Part shown: positions 1-7,311 of the stretch, piece by piece | How positions within the stretch are numbered: the first letter of the stretch is position 1 | Layout: each line of letters begins with the position of its first letter | From: Accumulibacter sp. | Lineage (GTDB): Bacteria; Pseudomonadota; Gammaproteobacteria; Burkholderiales; Rhodocyclaceae | DNA length: 14,125 nucleotides | Assembly (NCBI GenBank): GCA_031284185.1 | Contig: JAITAJ010000178.1 | Location: 1-14,125, forward strand | Reading direction: 5' to 3' | The notes under the pieces: generated by a model | What the model saw: the letters and a program-made list of their open reading frames with translations, nothing else | Databases searched by the model: none | What the model was told of the DNA's origin: nothing | Made by a program: the position numbers and the translations under genes

Positions 1-1125
1 ATTGTAAAGGCGTTTTTACCTTATGGAATATTATATGTATGGAGAAAGTATAATCATCAAATACTGATCGCAATATACAAACTGAGAAAAATAAATATCA
101 CCGGTATTGATATCCCTGAAAACTGCGTACTGTTACTCGAACTTTCTGAATCCCACGGAGAGGTGCTGCCGGGAACGGCAAAATACTTACTTGATTTGGG
201 TTATCGCGTGGATGTCGTCATGGCATCATCCGGTACGAGGACTCACGGGTCAAGAAACAACGCGGAAGTATTTTCCAGATTCAAAAACGATAATTTGAGA
301 GTGTTTGTTTGGAAACCTGCTGTGGTGTTCAACTTTTTTCACAGCACAGCCGTAACGCAATATAAACATATCATAATAAACACTTACTCTCCTCATTACG
401 CGCTAGGAATTGACCTGTTTGACTTGAAACCGGTTTGCATGATTCATGGCAATGATGTTGTCTCGAGTAATTATGTCAAAACAAACAAAATAATCAGCCT
501 TGTAAGAATGGATTGTTTCGACAGGGAACCGCCGTGGATTGTGAACTCGCATTATTTCGGCGCGGTTTCTCCACGTCAGAAATCGCAAGTTACCGAGTTT
601 ATTGCTTTGGGAACTACAGGTGGCACAACGCGGAGAAACCTGAACCTGATTGAAAAGATATGTGAATATTTGAGTGGAAAAAATATAACCCATTATAAAA
701 TCAAGATAGTCGGTGATAATACTTTTACCGTGCCGTCCAGATACACGGATAATATTCAGACTTTGGGATTCATCGGTTACTCGGAATTATACGATGAATT
801 TGAAAAATCCGATTTCATACTTGCGTTGATAGATCCCGCATCAATCGAATATACCAACATGGCTTCCAGTTCCTATCTGTTGAGTTACGGGTTTGTCAGG
901 CCCCTGGTGATACACAGGAAGTTTTGTACCGTGGGAAACTTCACCGAAGAAAACAGCGTCATTTACGATGAAGCCATATGCCCGGCAGTGGAAAAAGCGA
1001 TAAACATGAGCCATGACGAATACGAAACAATGACGCGGAACCTGGGCAGTTTGAGCCGGGAAATATACGAAACCTCATTAAATAATTTGAAACATGCCTT
1101 GGATGCGGAATTGAAGATGAATTAG
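1..1125 (+). CDS. Probable GT-B fold glycosyltransferase, 5' end outside window
   Basis: The frame is open from base 1 to the TAG at 1123-1125, so the gene starts upstream of the window; the internal GTG at 163 is not a credible start because typical N-terminal sequence lies before it. The visible 374 residues show a first Rossmann-like half (about residues 42-68: a hydrophobic strand VLLLEL, then a helix and the strand RVDVVM), a mid-region IHGNDV, and a C-terminal half with the pattern expected of the nucleotide-sugar-binding domain of GT4-like enzymes: strand IKIVGDN, then IQTLGFIGYSELYDEF, then KSDFILALIDP and a helix with S-Y-L-L-S-Y-G. The family assignment rests on this fold pattern and not on a diagnostic motif; donor and acceptor are unknown. 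The gene is clearly more AT-rich than the operon that follows, which suggests a transferred surface-glycan gene. A licD-like gene at the other edge of the window fits a surface-polysaccharide setting. Confidence 0.55.
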   Translation: MVKAFLPYGILYVWRKYNHQILIAIYKLRKINITGIDIPENCVLLLELSESHGEVLPGTAKYLLDLGYRVDVVMASSGTRTHGSRNNAEVFSRFKNDNLRVFVWKPAVVFNFFHSTAVTQYKHIIINTYSPHYALGIDLFDLKPVCMIHGNDVVSSNYVKTNKIISLVRMDCFDREPPWIVNSHYFGAVSPRQKSQVTEFIALGTTGGTTRRNLNLIEKICEYLSGKNITHYKIKIVGDNTFTVPSRYTDNIQTLGFIGYSELYDEFEKSDFILALIDPASIEYTNMASSSYLLSYGFVRPLVIHRKFCTVGNFTEENSVIYDEAICPAVEKAINMSHDEYETMTRNLGSLSREIYETSLNNLKHALDAELKMN

Positions 1126-1344
1126 TCCGCCCGCATCCCTGCGGGTAACCGACGGAAGCGGAAAAAGGCGTTTGACAGGATTGTCCGGGTTTTGGGGTTG
1201 AACCCCTCCGGCCTTCGCAACGGTTCTGATCGTGTTCCTGCGGAACGAGGCAAGGCTGGAAAACCGCCCCCAAACCGCCCATTTCCTTGCGGATCGCGCG
1301 GCGGACTCGATTGGCTCCGCGGAACCCACTGAAGTTCGAGAGCG

Positions 1345-1376
1345 CCGCCTACCCGCCTACCCGCCTACCCGCCTGG
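1345..1376. repeat. Octamer tandem repeat CCGCCTAC
   Basis: Three exact head-to-tail copies of CCGCCTAC (1345-1368) are followed by a copy with two changed end bases (CCGCCTGG). It lies in noncoding sequence; a role is not apparent. Such an array could change copy number by slippage. Confidence 0.8.
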
Positions 1377-1601
1377 GCGGACGTTTCGGCCACGGAGTCA
1401 GCGACCGCTTCGGCGCCTGCGTCGGCCTCCACTGGAAACACGAATTCAGGGGCAAGCCCCAAGCCTCGGAGAACCGAACGCCGGCCCGTGTCCTCGAATC
1501 TCTGTCTTCTGCCATCTGATCCCGAGCAAGCGCGACGGAACCGCCGGAGAGTCCTCTGTCCTCCGAAACTCGCACCACAAGGGTGCGAAACAAGCGTGGA
1601 A

Positions 1602-1635
1602 TGCACCTGGATGGGGTGTATTTCCTGTTTTTTTT
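1602..1635 (+). terminator. Candidate intrinsic terminator upstream of the operon
   Basis: TGCACC (1602-1607) can pair with GGTGTA (1615-1620), including one G-U pair, across a 7-nt loop. It is followed by a T-rich run (tttcctg and then eight T, to 1635). It would end transcription from the left before the regulator gene. The stem is short and contains a wobble pair, so the call is weak. Confidence 0.3.
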
Positions 1636-1696
1636 CAATCAGTTGAATGATTTTCCGGCGATTCCGGGCAATGTAAGTTTGTTTCCTCGCCGATCC

Positions 1697-1726
1697 ATTT
1701 CATGTAAACTATCGTTTCAATGAAAC
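1697..1726 (+). promoter_or_regulatory. Candidate operator: paired TTTCA/TGAAA-type palindromes
   Basis: GTTTCAATGAAAC (1714-1726) is a perfect inverted repeat around one central base. Seventeen bases earlier, ATTTCATGTAAAC (1697-1709) matches it at 9 of 13 positions. Two related sites one to two helical turns apart just before a RpiR-family gene suggest an autoregulatory operator; RpiR proteins often regulate their own or adjacent genes. The palindrome overlaps the ATG at 1720, which argues that translation starts further in, at 1756 or 1795. TAAACT (1705-1710) could be part of a -10 box, but no convincing -35 is visible. Confidence 0.35.
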
Positions 1727-1755
1727 TTTGGAATCCTCCCATACCGCGCCTCTTC

Positions 1756-2649
1756 ATGCCGTCCAAGTCCGCTCCCCAGCCCCTCTTCGGCACGATGGCC
1801 GACCGCATCGCCAGGTCGATGCCGGATCTCACGCCATCGCTCAAGCGCATGGCGGAATACGTGCTGGCCCATTCCTTCCGCGCGGCGACGATGACCATCG
1901 ACGAACTGGCCGCGGCAACGAAGGTATCGATGGCGACCGCCAACCGTTTCGCGCGTGTTCTGGGCTTTTCCGGCTATCAGGGGTTCCGCGCGGAACTCGT
2001 GCGTGGTTTCGAGACGGCGCTGGCGCCGGCCGAACCGGCGCGTGACGAGCTGACGCGCAAGGCAAGCAGCGCCGAAGTCATGGCCGCGTCGCTCTCCGAC
2101 ACGCTCACCAATCTGGAAGCCATCCGCCAGGGACTATCGACCGACACCTGCGAGCACATCGTCACCGCCATTCTGGACGCGCATCAGGTACTGGTCGCCG
2201 GCTTCGGCGACGGCGGCTATCTCGCGGGCATGATGGCGCACGGTCTGGAACTGTACTGCCCGCAAGTGCGCTCGCTGGCCGGGCTTGGCGGCCCGTCGCA
2301 CGGCGCGCGGACGCTCTTCAGGCTGAGCTCGCGGGACGTACTCGTCGTCATCTCCTTTCCGCGCTACGTCAAGGACAGCCTCATCATTGCGCACAAGGCG
2401 AAGGCGCGTGGCGCGCGCATCGTCGCGCTGACCGATTCGCCCGTCTCGCCGCTGGCCGCGCTGGGGGATCTCACGCTGCTCCTTGCGGCCACGAGCCGTT
2501 TCGCCGCCGCTTCCAATTCGACCCTGCTCGCCGTGATCGAGGCGTTGTGTGCCGCCGTGGCCCGCCGCGCCAGAAATTCCGTGAAATCCGCCGCGGACGC
2601 GACCGAATTCATTCGCCCCTGGCTGATACAGGAGGATAAACCCGCATGA
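1756..2649 (+). CDS. MurR/RpiR family transcriptional regulator
   Basis: This is a DNA-binding regulator with the standard RpiR two-domain plan. The N-terminal helix-turn-helix domain covers roughly the first 90 residues: SLKRMAEYVLAHS, then MTIDELAAATKVSMATANRFARVLGFSGYQGFRAEL, the typical recognition region. The C-terminal SIS domain (about residues 120-270) contains VLVAGFGDGGYLAGMMAHGLE and VLVVISFPRYVKDSLIIAHKAKARG followed by ARIVALTDSP. SIS domains usually sense phosphosugars; the effector here is unknown, and the linkage to peptide genes suggests an amino-sugar- or peptide-derived signal. Starts at 1720, 1756 and 1795 are all possible and none has a clear ribosome site. I chose 1756 because 1720 lies inside a palindrome and 1795 leaves little of the N-terminus. 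The stop overlaps the next start (ATGA), so the regulator is cotranscribed with the peptidase and transporter genes. Confidence 0.88.
   Translation: MPSKSAPQPLFGTMADRIARSMPDLTPSLKRMAEYVLAHSFRAATMTIDELAAATKVSMATANRFARVLGFSGYQGFRAELVRGFETALAPAEPARDELTRKASSAEVMAASLSDTLTNLEAIRQGLSTDTCEHIVTAILDAHQVLVAGFGDGGYLAGMMAHGLELYCPQVRSLAGLGGPSHGARTLFRLSSRDVLVVISFPRYVKDSLIIAHKAKARGARIVALTDSPVSPLAALGDLTLLLAATSRFAAASNSTLLAVIEALCAAVARRARNSVKSAADATEFIRPWLIQEDKPA
2630..2635 (+). promoter_or_regulatory. Ribosome binding site of the isoaspartyl peptidase gene
   Basis: AGGAGG lies ten bases before the ATG at 2646, inside the 3' end of the regulator gene. It supports that start and translational coupling through the ATGA overlap. 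Confidence 0.8.
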
Positions 2650-3635
2650 TTCCCGTCATCGCCATCCACGGCGGCGCCGGCATGATCACCCGCGCCTTGC
2701 TTTCCGCCGAACGGGAAGCCGCCTATCACGCCGCGCTCGATGACGTGCTGCGGGGAGGGCAGGACGTTCTGGAGAGGGGTGGCAGCGCGCTCGACGCGGT
2801 CACGGAGGCCGTCCTCCGCCTGGAGGAATGTCCGCTGTTCAATGCCGGCAAGGGCGCCGTGTTCACTCATGCCGGCACGCACGAACTCGATGCCTCGATC
2901 ATGGATGGGCGCGCGCTGGCCGCGGGCGCCGTGGCTTGCGTGAAAACGCTGCGCAATCCGATCCTGGCCGCGCGCCGGGTGATGGAGGATGGCCGGCACG
3001 TGCTGCTCGCCGGTGAAGGCGCCGAAGCATTCGCCCGCGCTTGCGGGCTGGAAACCGTCACGCCCGACCATTACTTCACCGAAGCGCGCCATGCCCAATG
3101 GCAGCGCGCGCTGGCCGAGGGCCGGACGGGTCTGCTCGATCATGACGCGCAAGCGCTTGCCGCCGACACGAAAATGGGGACGGTCGGCGCCGTGGCGCTC
3201 GATGCCGGAGGCAATCTCGCGGCGGCGACCTCGACCGGCGGCGTGACGGACAAGCGTGTCGGGCGGATCGGTGACAGTCCGCTGATCGGCGCGGGCTGTT
3301 ACGCCGACAATCGTACTGCCGCCGTCTCCTGCACCGGCACGGGCGAAACCTTCATTCGTCTGCTGGCCGCCTACGACGTTTCCGCGCTGATGGCGTACCG
3401 TGGTCTGACGCTCGCCGAAGCCTGTCGTATCGTGGTGATGGAAAAGCAGCCGAAGATCGGCGGAGTTGGCGGGCTGATCGCCGTCGATGCCCAAGGCAAC
3501 GTGTGTCTGCCGTTCAACAGCGAAGGCATGTGTCGTGGCGAAGCGCGCGCGGGCGGTCCGCGTTCGACGGCCATTTACCGGGTTCAGAGGACAGAGGACA
3601 GAGGACAGAGGTTTGAGAAGACAGAAGACAGATGA
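2646..3635 (+). CDS. iaaA: Isoaspartyl peptidase / L-asparaginase, Ntn-hydrolase (IaaA-like)
   Basis: A threonine-type Ntn hydrolase that removes N-terminal isoaspartyl residues from damaged peptides and can act on asparagine. The N-terminus has the family motif AIHGGAG (residues 6-12) and NAGKGAVF, with LDASIMDG at 81-88. The autocleavage site and nucleophile are plain: MGTVGAVALD, with Gly178-Thr179. The numbering equals E. coli IaaA, whose nucleophile is Thr179, so cleavage would give alpha (1-178) and beta (179 onward) subunits. TSTGG (195-199) and GTGETFIR (231-238) are substrate-pocket motifs of the family. There is no signal peptide, so it is cytoplasmic. The natural family end is near AIYR (residue 312). 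The last 17 residues, VQRTEDRGQRFEKTEDR, are encoded by the purine-rich arm of the repeat island beginning at 3581, which also supplies the TGA. The gene overlaps the regulator by 4 bases. Confidence 0.93.
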   Translation: MIPVIAIHGGAGMITRALLSAEREAAYHAALDDVLRGGQDVLERGGSALDAVTEAVLRLEECPLFNAGKGAVFTHAGTHELDASIMDGRALAAGAVACVKTLRNPILAARRVMEDGRHVLLAGEGAEAFARACGLETVTPDHYFTEARHAQWQRALAEGRTGLLDHDAQALAADTKMGTVGAVALDAGGNLAAATSTGGVTDKRVGRIGDSPLIGAGCYADNRTAAVSCTGTGETFIRLLAAYDVSALMAYRGLTLAEACRIVVMEKQPKIGGVGGLIAVDAQGNVCLPFNSEGMCRGEARAGGPRSTAIYRVQRTEDRGQRFEKTEDR

Positions 3636-3722
3636 GCTTGCGGCGCGAAGCGCCGGAGAAAGGACGAAAAACCGAGCGCTCGGTTTCTCTGTCCTCTCTT
3701 ATTGTCTGTCTTCTGTCCTCTG
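3636..3722 (+). repeat. 87-bp repeat, copy A
   Basis: From GCTTGCGGCG to TCCTCTG. It contains the hairpin GGCGC-gaa-GCGCC at 3642-3654 and the perfect palindrome AAACCGAGCGCTCGGTTT at 3669-3686. It differs from copy B at a single base (3647, G against A), which falls in the hairpin loop and leaves the stem intact. The A-run lies left of the palindrome, so its terminator-like face points to the minus strand. Confidence 0.93.
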
Positions 3723-3809
3723 GCTTGCGGCGCAAAGCGCCGGAGAAAGGACGAAAAACCGAGCGCTCGGTTTCTCTGTCCTCTCTTATTGTCTGTCTTC
3801 TGTCCTCTG
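3723..3809 (+). repeat. 87-bp repeat, copy B
   Basis: This is a direct continuation of copy A, identical except for one base at 3734. It contains the hairpin GGCGC-aaa-GCGCC at 3729-3741 and the 18-bp palindrome at 3756-3773. It ends six bases before the ATG at 3816 of the ABC ATPase gene, so it has replaced or pushed away any native ribosome site. Confidence 0.93.
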
Positions 3810-3815
3810 ATACGT

Positions 3816-5702
3816 ATGGAGACTGAATTGCCAACTGCCGCGCCGTCACTGAATCCCCCCTACACCCTCCCCGAACATCGCGTCGTCGACGCGCGGGGGC
3901 TGACGGTATCGTTTGCCACCAGCGAACGGACCGTGGTGGCGGTCAAGGATATCTCCTTTCACGTCGATCGCGGCGAGACGCTGGCCATCGTCGGCGAGTC
4001 AGGCTCGGGTAAGTCGGTCACCTCGCTGTCGCTCATGCGTCTCGTCGAACACGGCGGCGGACGGATATCCGAGGGCCGCCTGCTGCTGCGCCGCAGGGAC
4101 GGAGACATCATCGATCTCGCCCGGACCGGCGAGCGCACGCTGCGTCGCGTGCGCGGCGGCGACATCGCCATGATCTTCCAGGAACCGATGACATCCCTGA
4201 ATCCGGTGTTTACGGTCGGCGAGCAGATCGCCGAATCGATCCGCCTGCACCAGGGCAAGGATCACGCCGCGGCGCGGGCCGAGGCGCTGCGGATGCTGGA
4301 GCTGGTGCGCATTCCCGAATCCCGCCAGTTGCTGCAACGCTATCCCCACCAGCTGTCCGGCGGCATGCGCCAGCGCGTGATGATTGCCATGGCCCTGTCC
4401 TGCCGTCCGGCCCTGCTGATCGCCGACGAACCGACGACCGCGCTCGACGTCACCATCCAGGCACAGATCCTGCAACTGATCCGCATCCTGCAGGATGAAA
4501 TGGAGATGGGCGTGATGTTCATCACTCACGACATGGGCGTCGTCGCGGAAATCGCCGACCGCGTGCTGGTGATGCTCAGCGGAGAAAAGGTCGAGGAAGG
4601 CGAAACGCGCGCCCTCTTCGCCGCGCCCCGGCACCGCTACACGCAGGCGCTGCTCTCCGCCGTGCCCCGGCTCGGCGCCATGCGCGGACAGGATTTCCCC
4701 GCCCGCTTCCAGTTGCTGAAAATGGATTCCGACGAGCGCGGCGAACCGCCGGAGGCGCAGGACACGGTCGTCACCGAGGGCGGCCCGGTGCTGCGCGTGC
4801 GCGACCTCGTCACCCGCTTTCCCATCCGCAGCGGCCTGTTCGGGCGCGTCACCCGGGAAGTTCATGCCGTCGAAAAGCTCAGCTTCGATCTCTACCCCGG
4901 CGAAACGCTGGCGCTGGTCGGCGAATCCGGCTGCGGCAAATCGACGACCGGGCGCTCGCTCTTGCGTCTCGTCGAAGCGAAGAGCGGCACCATCGAATTC
5001 GCCGGACGGCGCATCGATACGCTCGCGGGGACCGCGTTGCGGCATCTGCGCCGCGACATCCAGTTCGTCTTCCAGGACCCCTTCGCCTCGCTCGACCCGC
5101 GCGTCACCGTCGGCTTTTCGATCATGGAACCGCTGCTGATCCACGGGATCGCCTCCGGCATCGACGCGCGGAAACGTGTCGACTGGCTCCTGGAAAAGGT
5201 CGGGCTGCCCGCCGAATTCGCCCAGCGCTACCCGCACGAGTTTTCCGGCGGACAGCGCCAGCGCATCGCCATCGCCCGCGCGCTGGCCACCAGTCCGAAA
5301 GTGGTGATCGCCGACGAATCGGTCTCGGCGCTCGACGTCTCGATCCGGGCGCAGATCGTCAACCTGCTGCTCGACCTGCAAAGGGAATTCGGTCTCGCCT
5401 TCCTGTTCATCTCGCACGACATGGCGGTGGTCGAGCGGGTCAGCCACCGCGTCGCCGTGATGTATCTCGGTCAGATCGTCGAGATCGGGCCGCGCCGCGC
5501 GATCTTTGAAGATCCGCGGCATCCCTACACGAAGAAACTGATGGACGCCGTGCCGGTGGCCGACCCCACGCAACGCCGCCCCCGTCAGCCGCTTCTCTCC
5601 GATGAGATTCCCAGCCCCATTCGGGCGCTGGGCGACGAACCCTTGCTCGCTCCCTTGCGGGAAGTCGAGTCTGGGCATTTTGTGGCGCACCATGCCGTTT
5701 GA
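3816..5702 (+). CDS. gsiA: Dipeptide/glutathione-type ABC transporter, fused double ATP-binding protein (GsiA-like)
   Basis: The ATPase that drives uptake through the GsiC/GsiD permeases, with two nucleotide-binding domains in one chain, as in GsiA (DppD and DppF fused). Domain 1 has Walker A GESGSGKS (60-67), Q-loop FQEP (121-124), signature LSGGM (180-184), Walker B LIADEP (201-206) and switch His238. Domain 2 has Walker A GESGCGKS (369-376), Q-loop FQDP, signature FSGGQ (476-480), Walker B VIADES (497-502) and switch His534. Both domains have all catalytic residues. The C-terminal HPYTKKL and the preceding EDPR match the oligopeptide-transporter tail. The frame stays open upstream to 3702, but those 38 codons lie in the repeat copies, so I take ATG 3816, giving 628 residues, close to GsiA's usual size. 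No Shine-Dalgarno is visible before it, probably because the repeat sits there. Confidence 0.93.
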   Translation: METELPTAAPSLNPPYTLPEHRVVDARGLTVSFATSERTVVAVKDISFHVDRGETLAIVGESGSGKSVTSLSLMRLVEHGGGRISEGRLLLRRRDGDIIDLARTGERTLRRVRGGDIAMIFQEPMTSLNPVFTVGEQIAESIRLHQGKDHAAARAEALRMLELVRIPESRQLLQRYPHQLSGGMRQRVMIAMALSCRPALLIADEPTTALDVTIQAQILQLIRILQDEMEMGVMFITHDMGVVAEIADRVLVMLSGEKVEEGETRALFAAPRHRYTQALLSAVPRLGAMRGQDFPARFQLLKMDSDERGEPPEAQDTVVTEGGPVLRVRDLVTRFPIRSGLFGRVTREVHAVEKLSFDLYPGETLALVGESGCGKSTTGRSLLRLVEAKSGTIEFAGRRIDTLAGTALRHLRRDIQFVFQDPFASLDPRVTVGFSIMEPLLIHGIASGIDARKRVDWLLEKVGLPAEFAQRYPHEFSGGQRQRIAIARALATSPKVVIADESVSALDVSIRAQIVNLLLDLQREFGLAFLFISHDMAVVERVSHRVAVMYLGQIVEIGPRRAIFEDPRHPYTKKLMDAVPVADPTQRRPRQPLLSDEIPSPIRALGDEPLLAPLREVESGHFVAHHAV

Positions 5703-5703
5703 A

Positions 5704-5739
5704 GGGCGCTTTTTTGAATCGCCCGCTCCGCGGGTTTTT
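5704..5739 (+). terminator. Terminator-like hairpin with overlapping alternative stem, in the gsiA-gsiB gap
   Basis: CCCGC (5722-5726), loop tcc, GCGGG (5730-5734) and five T (5735-5739) form a short intrinsic terminator shape inside the operon. GGGCG (5704-5708) can instead pair with CGCCC (5720-5724), which uses three of the same bases, so the two stems exclude each other. This may be a partial terminator or attenuator, or simply an mRNA-end structure that sets binding-protein level. Confidence 0.4.
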
Positions 5740-5742
5740 GAT

Positions 5743-5750
5743 AAAGGACG
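5743..5750 (+). promoter_or_regulatory. Ribosome binding site of gsiB
   Basis: AAAGGACG is six bases before the ATG at 5756. It selects this start over the in-frame codon at 5699 and leaves a proper signal peptide at the N-terminus. Confidence 0.75.
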
Positions 5751-5755
5751 AATCG

Positions 5756-7309
5756 ATGAAATCTGCATTCCGATGGCCGATCCGGCGCCTGCTCATCGCG
5801 GGATCGCTGGCGGCCGCGACCAGCCTCGCCACGCCGGCCCTTGCCGCCAAGGACGTAGTGCTGGCCGTGGCCTCGACCTTCACCACGCTCGACCCATACG
5901 ATGCCAACGACACCCTGTCGATGGCCGTGGCCAAATCGTTCTACCAGGGCCTGTTCGGCTTCGACAAGGACATGAACCTCGTCAACGTGCTCGCCGAGAG
6001 CCACGAGCCGAGCGCCGACGGCCTCTCCTACACGATCAGGCTCAAATCCGGCATCAAGTTCCATGACGGCACGGACTTCGACGCCAACGCCGTCAAGATC
6101 AATTTCGATCGCGTCATCGACCCGGACAACAAGCTGAAGCGTTACGCGCTGTTCAACCGCATCGCCAGGATCGAAGTGATCGACCCGCGGACCGTGAAGT
6201 TCACGCTGAGGGAACCGTTCTCGCCGTTCATCAACGTGCTGGCGCACCCGTCCGGCGTCATCATCTCGCCCGCGGCATTGCGGAAGTACGGCAAGGACAT
6301 CGCCTTCAATCCGGTCGGCACCGGCCCGTTCGTGTTTCAGGAATGGAAGCAGACCGATTACCTGAAGGTGAAGAAGTTCGACGGCTACTGGAAGCCGGGT
6401 CTGCCGAAAGTCGACACGCTGACCTGGAAGCCGGTCAGCGACAACAACACCCGCGCCACGGTCATGCAGACCGGCGAAGCCCAGTTCGCCTACCCGCTGC
6501 CCTTCGAGCAAGCCGAGCAGCTCAAGCGGAACGACAAGGTGGAAGTCATCGCCGGCTCGTCGATCGTCCAGCGCTGGCTGTCGATGAACACGCAGCAGAA
6601 ACCGTTCAACGACGTCAAGGTTCGCCAGGCGGTCAATTACGCGATCAACAAGGAAGCCGTCGCCAAGGTGGCCTTTGCCGGTTACGCCGTCCCCGCCGAG
6701 GGGCCCGTCCCGCCGGGCGTGGAATTCGCGCAGAGCTTCGGCGTGTGGCCGTATGATCCGGCCAAGGCCAGGCAGCTTCTGGCCGAAGCCGGTTATCCGA
6801 ACGGTTTCGAGACGACGCTGTGGTCGGCCTACAACCACTCGACGGCGCAGAAGGTGATCGAAGTCGCCCAGCAGCAGCTCGCGCAGGTCGGCATCAAGGC
6901 GCAGATACAGGCGCTGGAAGCCGGGCAGCGCGTCGAGCGCGTGGAAAGCTGGCAGGACCCGAAGACCGCCCCGGTGCGCATGTACTACATCGGCTGGTCG
7001 TCGTCCACCGGCGAATCCGACTGGGCGCTGCGTCCGCTGCTTGCCTCCGAAGCCTGGCCTCCCGGACTGCTGAACACGGCCTACTACAAGAACGCGCTGG
7101 TCGACGACAACATCGCCAAGGCCTTGAACACCACCGACAAGGTGGAAAAGGAAAAGCTCTACAAGGCCGCTCAGCAACAGATATGGGATGATGCGCCGTG
7201 GGTCTTCCTGGTGACGGAAAAGATGCTCTACGCCCGCGCCAGGAACGTCAGCGGCATCTACGTCATGCCGGATGCCTCGTATGAGTATTCGGAGATCGAC
7301 ATCAAGTGA
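5756..7309 (+). CDS. gsiB: Periplasmic peptide-binding protein of ABC transporter, SBP family 5 (GsiB-like)
   Basis: The soluble receptor that captures peptides in the periplasm and delivers them to GsiC/GsiD. The N-terminus is a classic Sec signal peptide: positive MKSAFRWPIRR, hydrophobic LLIAGSLAAATSLA and cleavage near residue 30 (TPALA / AKDVV). No lipobox cysteine is present, so it should be free in the periplasm. Family 5 features follow: TLDPYDAND near the mature start, LKSGIKFHDGTDFDANAVKINFDRV (the family signature region, about residues 100-124), VGTGPFVFQEW (about 188-198), VRQAVNYAINKEAV (about 290-303) and the tail AQQQIWDDAPWVFLV. At 517 residues it has the normal family length. 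It follows the ATPase by 53 bases. The permease genes that normally come next are separated from it by a restriction-modification insert. Confidence 0.92.
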   Translation: MKSAFRWPIRRLLIAGSLAAATSLATPALAAKDVVLAVASTFTTLDPYDANDTLSMAVAKSFYQGLFGFDKDMNLVNVLAESHEPSADGLSYTIRLKSGIKFHDGTDFDANAVKINFDRVIDPDNKLKRYALFNRIARIEVIDPRTVKFTLREPFSPFINVLAHPSGVIISPAALRKYGKDIAFNPVGTGPFVFQEWKQTDYLKVKKFDGYWKPGLPKVDTLTWKPVSDNNTRATVMQTGEAQFAYPLPFEQAEQLKRNDKVEVIAGSSIVQRWLSMNTQQKPFNDVKVRQAVNYAINKEAVAKVAFAGYAVPAEGPVPPGVEFAQSFGVWPYDPAKARQLLAEAGYPNGFETTLWSAYNHSTAQKVIEVAQQQLAQVGIKAQIQALEAGQRVERVESWQDPKTAPVRMYYIGWSSSTGESDWALRPLLASEAWPPGLLNTAYYKNALVDDNIAKALNTTDKVEKEKLYKAAQQQIWDDAPWVFLVTEKMLYARARNVSGIYVMPDASYEYSEIDIK

Positions 7310-7311
7310 GC

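Larger units (their letters stand above)
1126..1719. other. Gene-free spacer with hairpins and short repeats
   Basis: I see no credible gene in these 594 bases; the short reading frames here lack family resemblance and overlap each other. Contents: a CCCGC-6nt-GCGGG hairpin at 1130-1145 directly after the glycosyltransferase stop, without a T-tract; an inverted repeat GGGGTT-G-AACCCC at 1194-1206; three exact copies of CCGCCTAC plus a partial fourth at 1345-1376; a GGGGC-aa-GCCCC hairpin at 1449-1460; a CGCACC-5nt-GGTGCG hairpin at 1571-1587; and a TTCAA-4nt-TTGAA inverted repeat at 1634-1647. The stretch CTCTGTCTTCTGCCATCTG (about 1499-1517) and GTCCTCTGTCCTC (about 1551-1563) resemble the pyrimidine arms of the repeat islands at 3581-3809 and 13545-13730 and may be decayed remnants. 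Base composition changes here from AT-rich to GC-rich. Confidence 0.6.
3581..3809. repeat. Composite repeat island with tandem 87-bp copies
   Basis: The island has a purine-rich arm (3581-3632: GGTTCAG, then AGAGGACAG-type units and AGAAGACAG) that lies inside the end of iaaA, followed by two tandem 87-bp copies. Each copy carries a GGCGC-3nt-GCGCC hairpin, an 18-bp palindrome and a pyrimidine arm complementary in type to the left arm (CTGTCTTCTGTCCTCT). A third, inverted copy lies at 13545-13730. No reading frame for a transposase is present. It looks like a MITE-like or REP-like noncoding element; the family is not recognised. Confidence 0.85.

Noticed and set aside
1287..1646. Short + and - strand ORFs in the spacer (up to 119 codons)
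   Set aside because: They overlap on both strands, have Pro/Arg/Ala low-complexity products derived from the octamer repeat, and lack ribosome sites.
2364..3494. Minus-strand open frame of 376 codons across iaaA
   Set aside because: It is an antisense shadow of a gene with an intact catalytic threonine and normal family layout.
3581..3809. CRISPR array
   Set aside because: There are only two 87-bp tandem units with no spacers, and no cas genes are present.
3636..3815. Small + strand ORFs reading through the repeat copies (GAKRRRKDEKPSARF-type product)
   Set aside because: They arise from repeat sequence that is open in several frames; there is no ribosome site and the product is an artefact of the palindrome.
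3999..5768. Minus-strand open frame of 589 codons across gsiA
   Set aside because: It is a GC-rich antisense shadow of a gene with all ABC motifs on the + strand; its translation has no family motif.
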